Assembly (NCBI GenBank): GCA_025765595.1
Contig: JAIVFH010000497.1
Coordinates: 1-17,101, forward strand
Length of the DNA stretch: 17,101 nucleotides
Reading direction: 5' to 3'
Source of the DNA: Obelidium mucronatum
Taxonomy: Eukaryota; Chytridiomycota; Chytridiomycetes; Chytridiales; Chytriomycetaceae
Positions 1-7,587 of this stretch are shown here, piece by piece; position 1 is the first letter of the stretch; each line of letters opens with the position of its first letter. The notes below the pieces were generated by a model, which saw nothing but the letters and a program-made list of their open reading frames with translations, had not been told where the DNA came from and ran no database searches. The translations under genes were made by a program, and so were the position numbers.

Positions 1-12
1 GTTTTTTTTCAG

Positions 13-150
13 AGTAGTCTTTCGTATTATCGCCCATTTGATTTGACAATATTAAAAGCATTTATTGATGCGCGACACTCTCAAGAATTTGTAAGTCTCA
101 ACTTACAAATACAACACACGGTTCCTGTCCACCCATTTCCTATGTTTTAA
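13..150 (+). CDS. Possible last exon of a plus-strand gene entering from the left edge (unidentified)
   Basis: A pyrimidine tract ending in CAG (2-12) looks like a 3' splice site. After it one frame stays open for 45 codons to TAA at 148-150; the start of the peptide reads SSLSYYRPFDLTILKAFIDA. I do not recognise the protein. There is also a perfect GTAAGT at 91-96 in phase 0, so 13-90 could instead be an internal exon. The stretch overlaps the last 48 bases of the minus-strand ThrE-like gene, which would make the two genes convergent with overlapping 3' ends. No upstream part is visible, so the call rests only on the splice-like signals and the open frame; chance is a real alternative. Confidence 0.3.
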   Translation, partial: SSLSYYRPFDLTILKAFIDARHSQEFVSLNLQIQHTVPVHPFPMF

Positions 151-2240
151 AATTCCAGACACAGCACCGCCAACAACACTCCCCAAGAATAGCCCCAAAC
201 CCAATGATAATGCAATTACTAAAACAGACCCCGCCAAAGAGATTCCGCTAGCTACGTCAGCTGAAGAAAATGCACGTACAGCTAGAGTTCCAGGAACAAG
301 AACTTGTAACCCAGCGAGGATTGCTACTATCGGATTCGACAGAGTTACTTGACTATAAACATTCGAAAGGGTTCCCATTGTAAATGCAGTAATGAAAGAA
401 CTGAGCGGATCACCAAGTGTCGGGTAAACAAGTGTGTAAATGACCTGGGCAACTGTGGAGACCAAGGCCATAAAAAAGAACTGCCGCGGATGCGCGTTCA
501 AATCGATTATAAATATAATAATTGTGGGTACGAATATAGCCCATTGGATGGTTGTACTGAGTGCATGCGGGCATGCTGAAATCACCAACAAGTCGACATT
601 GTTTGACGCTTTTGTTAAACTCAGTCTAATGGGAAGTTTTGTTTTTTTAAGAATGTGATTGGAGTTTCAATCAGTTTTTTACGAAACTTACGCCAAGACA
701 TCTCCAAATTCAAGCCCGATCCCAATCAAAGCTGTTACAGTCAAAGAATACCCGAGTCTGGAAACTCCAGCACCAGGATGTCGAGACGCCAGCTCCATAA
801 TGGACAAGGTGATATTCGTTCCCTGTACCAACTGAATAATCGACGAAACAGTTGTCGATCCAGGACAAATTGGGAAATCCAATACAACCATGAAACGACA
901 GCAAAAAGCAACCGTTAATGCACTCAAGAACTCTGATATCCGTTTGACGCTTTGATCCATTGAGCATAGCTTGTTGATTATTCCAACAACGCAGCCCAGG
1001 CAAAAGCTTGCCAAAACGTCGTACCAGCCGCCCCCAAAGAATATAGCGCAACATCCTGCAGACTTTATTCCATAAATAAGGAGCGAAAGCCATTCCGGAT
1101 AAAGCGGATCTGCAGCTCGAATGAGTTTGAGGCGTTGTAAAGCATCCGACACTGCGATTGACGTGAATATTTGAACATGTTTCATCCAAGGTTTCTTTTC
1201 GTTGGATTTCATTGAGCTTTTAGACTGTGTTTGTTTTAAATCTTCATTATTCCCGTCAGGGTTGCTGTTTTGGAGCTCCTCCCTTGCGTATTTGAACTGC
1301 TTAAAGACATTTGGACCGACACTAGCTAAATGCAGTATCCGGTTCTTAATTTCTGATTCAGTGGCGTTGGGGGCTAGTTCCTTGCTTCTATTCTCGGACT
1401 TTCTTTTCATGTGTATGCCATACAGAGTGCCCCCCAAGTACATTGAAATAGCTTGAATCCAAGGCAGTTTTTCCAACGGGTCTCTTAGTGATGGCGCGTA
1501 GAGAGATGCGTTCGAAGAGAGCACAGCGGATTCGGACTGGGAATAGGATGCAACATGACGCGCTAATTCATCACATAATTGGAGTTTGTATGAGTCCAGC
1601 CCAGACCATGTGCCAAATAATTGCGTTCTTCCATCTATATATTTAGAGATTAAGGCGTGAGATTATTTTTTTTGAAAGGGAGGAAGGGAACCTCACAGCC
1701 AGTATTTCCCTCTTTCCATGAAGCGAACGCGTATCCATTAAAGAAGGAAAACTTTGCCGGCCTTCCTAAGCCCTGTGCTACTTCATTCATGTGTGACTCC
1801 ATAGCAGCCGTTGGGCATCCGTATTCCTGTAATGACACTGCCAACAAAACCAGAAACTCATCCAAACTCTTGTTGTTGACTTTCTTTTCTCGTGCGATTT
1901 GTTTTTGCTTCTTTTGTCTCCTCCGCTGGGCGGCGGTAGTCACTGTGGGTGGTGCTGCCACTGATATGGATTCAACTTCACTCAAACTGTTATCAGCAGA
2001 GGATGATATTTCGGAAACGTCGTCTTCAACGGAGAAAGGTTTCTGGTCATGTTTTTCTTGCTCGGCGAACTGGTCCAGCAATGAGATCAACTCGTTGGCG
2101 TTGAAACTATATGATTGACGACGTGGCTGTCGCGGCTTGCTGATTTTCAAAGTGGAGAGAGGAGTGCCGAGGGACGAAAAAAATTGCCCTGTTGGCTGAT
2201 GTTTGAGGTCGCGTGTTGCTGCATCAATTTTTGAGGTCAT
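103..2240 (-). CDS. ThrE/Prm10-family threonine/serine exporter-like membrane protein
   Basis: Three exons: 2240-1697, 1634-692, 556-103, giving about 646 residues. The introns are 62 bp (GTGAGG...ATATAG) and 135 bp (GTAAGT...CTCAG); both restore frame. The start is the ATG at 2240. Residues 1-123 are polar and disordered with a basic run (105-120). The first ThrE domain starts near residue 125 (EYGCPTAAMESHM, then FNGYAFASW) and continues across the intron (TWSGLDSYKL...YPEW at 360-363, FFGGGWYD at 380-387, MELASRHPGAG near 461-471). Exon 3 (from residue 496) supplies the second, five-helix half typical of ThrE_2. Bacterial ThrE exports threonine and serine; fungal relatives are Prm10-like proteins with poorly known substrates, so transport of amino acids is inferred. 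About 130 mostly hydrophilic residues (about 213-340) are inserted between conserved blocks of the N-terminal domain. Family assignment is strong, substrate uncertain. Confidence 0.85.
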
Positions 2241-2481
2241 TTAATTAATAATTAAGTAATCATGGTTTTTAAGTCGAAAGACTATGACGGGATAATTAAT
2301 TCCACACAAAGATGTATGGTTCCCTTGTCAGATATAACTCTGTACATTAGAAGGTGGAATTGTTGCCGAGAACTGTTTCTTCAAGCACAGAAAAAAAAGA
2401 AACAGTAAATCAAAAGCAACTTTAGGTAAAAGTTAAAAAAAACAAAAAAAAGGAAAACGGCTCCGTGCAAAAATCAATCAA
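2241..2481. other. Intergenic region between two co-directional minus-strand genes
   Basis: These 241 bp hold the 3' flank of the glutamate-cysteine ligase gene and the promoter of the ThrE-like gene. They are AT-rich, with TTAATTAATAATTAA just upstream of the ThrE-like start and A-runs at 2391-2398 and 2434-2452. A 10-bp perfect inverted repeat lies at 2372-2406. I see no coding potential. Confidence 0.6.
2372..2406. repeat. Perfect 10-bp inverted repeat (possible hairpin)
   Basis: ACTGTTTCTT at 2372-2381 is the exact reverse complement of AAGAAACAGT at 2397-2406, separated by 15 bases. It lies about 75 bases past the stop codon of the glutamate-cysteine ligase gene and about 130 upstream of the ThrE-like ATG, so it could fold in the 3' UTR of the former or act in the promoter of the latter. 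No function can be assigned. Confidence 0.4.
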
Positions 2482-4974
2482 TCACAAGCTATACCCCGCA
2501 ACACGACCCGCCGTCTTCCCTAATTCATCCACCTTCTTCATCAAGTCATACGCAACAGACTGACTCACAACCGAGTCTCCTTTATACTCTGGATGCTCCA
2601 TTACGAAATTACGGATCCATCGCGCTCCTGTGGGGATCTTTCCTGCCGCACGACGAGATATAAAGTCCAGGTATTCATTTAACCCCTTCAACGTGGAATA
2701 AGACAGGTTGGGCGCAGCTGAAAGGTATGCGCGGATGAGAGGTACCATTCCTGGAAATTCGTTGGCCTGTTGGGAGGAAAAAATGACGGGCTTGAGAAAA
2801 CCGCGACAACCCTCCCATAGAAAAAAATAGAACAAAAATAACACACAACACCTTTCCGTTAATGATTTCATCCACCGTCAATTCAACAGCATCATCATAA
2901 GAATCTCCCGCCGCGGCCGCCGCCGCCACAGACGGAACCGCCACCGCAAACCCATCAAACTCCGCCGGCCTCCTCGCCGGATTCCCAAACACATTCTTTC
3001 TGAACCAAAACTTTTCCTTCAACACTGCATCCCGCTTCTGCCCCGTCGCCATATTCAAATCCACAAGACTCAATTTCATGTACAAGTTCAAATCAAAACT
3101 CAGAATCGTGCGCGTGAGGAGCACGACAAAGACGCTGTAGGCTGCGTTTTCAAAGTCTGTGAGTTGGATTTCCATGCTTCGGAATTCAACGCGCCATCCG
3201 ATTGGGCTGAGCGGGGGTGGCGGTTTGAAACGCATTGTTTGCCAGTTTGTGCTTTGGATGTTTTCAAAGTGGTCTGTGGATGTACTGTCGTCCAAATCCA
3301 GTTTTTCGGTAAATACAACAATGGGGTCGCGGATAAAGAGGTGGGCGTAATGCTTTGCAAGAAGGTCGTCGATTCCTAGGATGGGTTCGTGAGTTTTCTC
3401 CCCAAAAATTAACGGTGAATCATTTACCATTTTGGGTTAATTCTTTGTAAATGTCCTTGTCGTGAACTAATGGAATATCATTGTACTTGGCGTCGTAGTA
3501 TGTATCTTTCGGGGGAGGCAGAGTTGTCACCATTGGGCTGAATACATCAGGATCCTGAGAGCATCCACCAGAGTAGAGAGGTCCAGGCGATAAATAAGTG
3601 GAAATTGATGCGTATCGTGATTTCGGAATGTTGAAACGCGAAGATTTGAGAGGCTGTCAACAAAAAAGTTGGCGGGGTGTAGACAACAATTTTGGCAAAA
3701 ATAATGGTTCTTACATCAAGACCCCGCTCTTCCCTTGTTCGATCATCCACAGAACCGGAAATAACATCCCATCGGCAATCCACGTCCGCCAGGTACCCAC
3801 GAAAAATTGGAGCTCCAGCGGATAAAGCCATCTATGCATGCGTACGGTTATTATTTCAGTAGTGTGACTTATTTAAACAGAGATTTTACGATATACCATT
3901 ATCGGAGTCATGACTGCCAACTGGTCATATAACCGCCGGGCTTCCTCAACACTGCATGCCTGAAAAGTGACTTGCAGACAAGAGCATCCCATTCCAAAAC
4001 ACATGCAATCCATGTAAATATGGTCCGGTTTAGCATCGGGGACAAGGTCCGGAAGTGTCTTATTCTCATTCTCCCCGTTTTGAACAAGACAGGGAGGAGC
4101 CGGTTCTAGAAAGGGAACTGGCGTATTCACATCTTTAAAAATAGGCACATTGATTGCGACTTTAGATCCCCGACGTTCGCGAATGTTCTGAGTCAGTGTT
4201 CTTGAAAATGAGAATTAGCAAAATCTGCACGTGGAGTCAACAAACTGTCAAAGCCAATTTTTTACCTGAATCGAGGGTGGGGGTTGATGGCTTCATCGGG
4301 AATGAATAGACTATTGCTCGCTCCGCCCGATGGCGTTGGACTGCTTGGTGGATCCAGGAAAGAAGAGGGCTGGTTGACGCCAAGAAGGGGGAAGTTTGTG
4401 ATTGAAACCAGGGCCTCGTTCTCTTTCAGATACGACTGAGCAAGCGCGCGCCTGCGGGACACAGAAGAGAACAGAGAAAGCGAATTCGCAGCAAGCAGTT
4501 AGTTGACACCCGCAGCGATTTGTCTGACTCTGACGCACCTCTCGCGCATGTTTGGCTCGACGGCCAGCAGATCCTCGATCAGGAAGCCGTACGGGCCTGC
4601 GGGCGTGCCCTCGAGCATGTAGCGGCCGTACTCTGGCTTGAACGACCACGAGATTTGTCCGCTGTGCAGGGTTGTGTCCGGGTTAGCCGAGCTAGGCCGT
4701 ACTTTGCGAGTCCTTACTTGGCGGCCGCCTCGCGCGCCTCGAGCCGCAGCAGCACGTCGTGGGCGCGCGTGGCGGCACGCACCTCGCGCGCGGCGTCGTC
4801 GAAGGCCACGACGGCGTATTCAATCTCGTCGCCCCACAGCAGCTTGTCGCGCCGCCGCGTCTTCAGCGCCGCCCACACGTGCAGAAACTGCGCGATGCCG
4901 TGCCGCCGCACGTGCGCCGCGTGTCCCTGCGCGTCGCCCCACGCAAGCGGCGTGCCGAGTGTGAGGAGGCCCAT
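2482..4974 (-). CDS. GCS1: Glutamate-cysteine ligase catalytic subunit (gamma-glutamylcysteine synthetase)
   Basis: ATP-dependent ligation of glutamate to cysteine, the committed step of glutathione synthesis; cytosolic. Eight exons: 4974-4718, 4661-4539, 4451-4266, 4200-3897, 3831-3715, 3653-3428, 3375-2852, 2766-2482, total 2022 nt or 673 residues, matching the eukaryotic family (about 640-690). Introns are 52-87 bp, all GT-AG with matching phases; the first has CTAAC 18 nt before its acceptor. The N-terminus [12 protein letters not shown] and [14 protein letters not shown] are family hallmarks. WGDEIEY (47-53) and [12 protein letters not shown] (95-106) place Glu50, Glu52, Glu96 and Glu103 where the family binds magnesium. 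Further hallmarks: [99 protein letters not shown] and QKRDAVL. An alanine run (near 2920) interrupts a variable region before DEIINGK. Exons 1-2 are far more GC-rich than the rest. Confidence 0.96.
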
Positions 4975-5044
4975 TTCTTTTTTTTTGTTTTTTTTATTTC
5001 TTTTTTCTTTTTTTGTTGATTTGATTTTGGATTTCAAATGAAAA
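4975..5044. promoter_or_regulatory. 70-bp divergent intergenic region, likely bidirectional promoter
   Basis: Only 70 bases separate the ATG of the glutamate-cysteine ligase gene (minus, 4974) from the ATG of kinesin A (plus, 5045). On the plus strand the stretch is almost pure T with single G, A or C breaks (about 4977-5031), then TTTTGGATTTCAAATGAAAA. Long poly(dA:dT) tracts exclude nucleosomes and are common in fungal promoters, so a shared core promoter is reasonable. No TATA box or specific factor site is evident. Sites for kinesin A may lie inside the GC-rich first exons of its neighbour. Confidence 0.45.
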
Positions 5045-7406
5045 ATGGATCACGTCGTCAACACCCCCGTGCACATTAGCACGGCAACATCAAAGGCATC
5101 AACGCCAAAAACCCAGATGACAGACGCGTCAAGCAGCAGGAAATCAACACCAGCCTCTTCAAAAACAATGACACAGACATCAACTCCACTGCTGAATCGC
5201 GCGATTGCCGCCCCAACCCCCGTCTCTGTTGTCGGCTTAAAAAAACAAGGGAAATCAGACCTGACGCGTCCATCGTCCCTCAGAAAAGTCACCGCCACGT
5301 CAACCTGCGATGATGATGTTGATGATTCTCCTGACAAACCCGATCCCTTTGGAAAACCTCCATTGATCAAGAAAACGGTCGCGGCTCTTTCATCAGACAA
5401 CAAAAATCATCAAAGCCAGAAGAAATATGGCTCAGAAAACCCGCCATTGTCACGCCCAACAACGCCTGGTCTCTCAAAACTAGTGCAACAAACACAGCAC
5501 GTTCGATCCGTTTCGGCTTCGTCTGAAAAAACAACGTCTTCCTCTGTCACCACCGTTTATGCTTCAACGCCTCTTTCATATGATCAGCAATCCATCAAAG
5601 TGGCTGTTCGACTCAGAAACACAAACGATTCCGGCGGAAAGACTTGCTCCAATTCTCGACCTGCAACCCCAAACATCACATCTGAAAACAGCAACAACAA
5701 CCAATCACCCCCAATCTGCATGAACCTTGGCGGCAACAACAAGATTGATATTTGCGATCCAAAAAACGAATCCAGCACCAAGGCATTCCACTTTGACACT
5801 GTTTTTAAAATGGACGCGTCTCAAGAGGATGTATACAATACAGCCGTAGACCCGCTTATTCGAAAATGTCTGGAGGGTTACAATGGTTGCATTTTTGCAT
5901 ATGGTCAAACGGCATCCGGCAAAACACATACAATGCAAGGGCCCACCGCAAGGATTGAGGAATCTTTGAATGATGGTTGTACCAATCTTTCACCTGAAGT
6001 CGGGATCATAACTAGAGTTGTCCATCAGCTACACGACCATGTCAAACACAAACGTGGGAAAATAGATGAAGCGACTGGCAACTGTCTTGATTTTGTAGTC
6101 AAAGTCTCATATCTTGAAATATACAATGAAGGGCTTGTTGATTTACTCGTGGACAAAGATAAACAAGGTATCTTGATATTGTACTCTTCACAATAATAAT
6201 TATTAAATTGGATTTTGCTCGATACCCTTTTAAAAAAAAAAACCAGAAACACTCAAAATTAGAATAGAACCAGAATCAATAACAGGCAAAGACCTATACG
6301 TCCAAAACCTGACCGAGAAATACATTTCCACTCTCCAAGACTACGTGCGAATCCTCACAACAGGCGCCAAAAACAGATCCATCGGCGAAACAAACATGAA
6401 TCGTCAATCCTCTCGTAGTCATGCGATCCTTACCATCACAATCGATCAGTATTTAGTCGAGCCAAGGCGGCCTCAAACTGCATCATCATCATCATCATCA
6501 TCATCATCGATAACAGATTTGGCGTTTGGGCGGCAAGAAAGCGCGAGCTCGTTAATGATACCTGCACATGTTCAAAAAGAACAACAGAATTCCCCAGAGG
6601 TATTGCAAAAAGTTGGACAAGGCAGAAAAAGATCCAAAATCCACTTGATTGATTTGGCAGGTTCGTTTATTCATTTTGATGGGTGTAATGCAACCCAATT
6701 AAATTTTCTTTCTCTTTCTACCAGGCTCAGAGCGAGTGGATTCAACCGGCGCCACAGGAGACAGGTTAAAAGAAGGATCACAAATCAATCAGTCCCTCTC
6801 TGCCCTTGGAAACGTAATCAGTGCACTCACGTCTCCCACCAAAACCGCCAAACAACACATCCCGTACCGAGACAGCAAACTCACATATCTGCTGAGCGAC
6901 TCGCTTGGTGGGAATGCGTTAACGCTCATGATCACGTGTTGTAGTCCGACAGCTAAAAACTATAGTGAAAGCCTGAGTACGCTAAGATTTGCAGAACGTG
7001 TTAAAAAAGTGATTAATAAGGCGGTTGTGAATATGGATCCGTTCCTCTTGCGGTAAAAAAAAAAAAAAAAAAACTTGTCTCTTTTTTTTTTTTGATTAAA
7101 CATCCCTTTTTTTATTCTCAAAAAAGTATTGCTGACTTGGAGGCGGAAATTGTTCGTCTCAGGCTGGAGCTTGGGAAGTGTACCTGTGGGCGAGAAGGAG
7201 TTGACACTACTTGTGAAAAGCATTTCGTCAGCAATTCTCAACATCAACCAACTCAAACTGATGCTGACAATGGAAAGGCAAAAAGTTGGTGGATAACGGT
7301 GATGGATCGACTTCGAAGTAAAGAAGGTGGCTGTTGTTCTGTTGGTGCAAAGAGGCGCGTTGATGTGGAAACTATGAATACTTTTACTTATGAAAAAATG
7401 GAGTAA
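5045..7406 (+). CDS. Kinesin A: N-terminal motor kinesin with a short tail
   Basis: Plus-end-type microtubule motor, first of three tandem paralogues. Exons 5045-6167, 6247-6660, 6725-7052, 7127-7406 give 714 residues; introns are 79, 64 and 74 bp. Residues 1-183 are Ser/Thr/Pro-rich and disordered. The motor starts at IKVAVRLRN (184-192, Asn replacing the usual RxRP proline). The P-loop GQTASGKT is at 287-294, switch I SSRSH at 429-433 and switch II DLAGSE at 510-515, so ATPase chemistry looks intact. A Ser-rich insertion (nine Ser, 454-462) lies before switch II. After KAVVNMD comes a coil of about two heptads ([16 protein letters not shown]), then CTC (640-642), a TQTD motif (664-667), SWW (675-677) and a CC pair (691-692). 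Motor signatures resemble kinesin-1 and kinesin-3 ([29 protein letters not shown]), but the tail lacks FHA, PH or long stalk, so the subfamily is unresolved. Confidence 0.92.
6483..6509 (+). repeat. In-frame TCA microsatellite encoding poly-Ser
   Basis: Eight TCA codons followed by TCG encode nine consecutive serines (residues 454-462) in the loop insertion of kinesin A. Paralogues B and C have no serine run of this length at the same place, so it is an expansion particular to A and could vary in length between strains. Confidence 0.9.
7053..7126 (+). other. Intron 3 of kinesin A with A19 and T12 homopolymers
   Basis: The 74-bp intron starts GTA, runs A19 (7055-7073), then an 8-base spacer, then T12 (7082-7093), and ends in AAAAAAG. 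Position and phase (2, inside an Arg codon) are identical to the last introns of kinesins B and C, which confirms it despite the weak acceptor. The A and T runs could pair into a hairpin that brings the splice sites together. Confidence 0.8.
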
Positions 7407-7587
7407 ATTATTGATTTTAATTAATTAACTATGTGAGTGCCGTGGGTATGAAGTTGCCACGAATTCAATCGCATTTCCCGATTTTTAACATTGACTTATT
7501 TCCCGCATGCCGCGAGAATAATGCACCACTTCTCACAACTGAATAATAACGATTTACGATTTTTTTTTATTCCATTGTCATCAAATC
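7407..7587 (+). promoter_or_regulatory. Kinesin A-B intergenic region with two E2F-like motifs
   Basis: This 181-bp gap holds the 3' flank of kinesin A and the promoter of kinesin B. It contains TTTCCCGA (7474-7481) and TTTCCCGC (7499-7506), 25 bp apart in the same orientation; the second matches the E2F consensus TTTSSCGC. Mitotic kinesins are often periodic, and E2F is reported to be kept in early-diverging fungi. A T-run (7561-7569) precedes the ATG. Regulation is inferred from short motifs only. Confidence 0.3.

Noticed and set aside
688..1524. Open stretch on minus that looks like a separate membrane protein gene
   Set aside because: Its apparent start is a GTG; the frame stays open upstream to a clean intron (1635-1696), and its 3' end is a GTAAGT donor. 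It is exon 2 of the ThrE-like gene.
2675..3430. Minus-strand frame starting [12 protein letters not shown] as a start of glutamate-cysteine ligase
   Set aside because: The first residues are translated intron (3376-3427). Removing it joins TQN to [18 protein letters not shown] as the family requires.
4692..4717. A 26-nt version of intron 1 of the glutamate-cysteine ligase gene ending at CCTAG
   Set aside because: It keeps frame and would add a few residues, but it is below a believable intron length. The 56-nt version has a CTAAC branch site 18 nt before its CAG.
4759..5019. Plus-strand open frames of 80-170 codons opposite the GC-rich first exons of glutamate-cysteine ligase
   Set aside because: Antisense shadows of high-GC coding DNA. 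The minus strand encodes the clearly conserved [12 protein letters not shown]...WGDEIEY protein; the plus frames are Arg/Ala/Ser-rich without domain character.
6736..7056. Kinesin motor fragments between 5045 and 12770 as broken pseudogenes or frameshifts
   Set aside because: Every frame change falls on GT-AG introns at positions shared by the paralogues, and all catalytic motifs are intact, so the genes are spliced, not broken.
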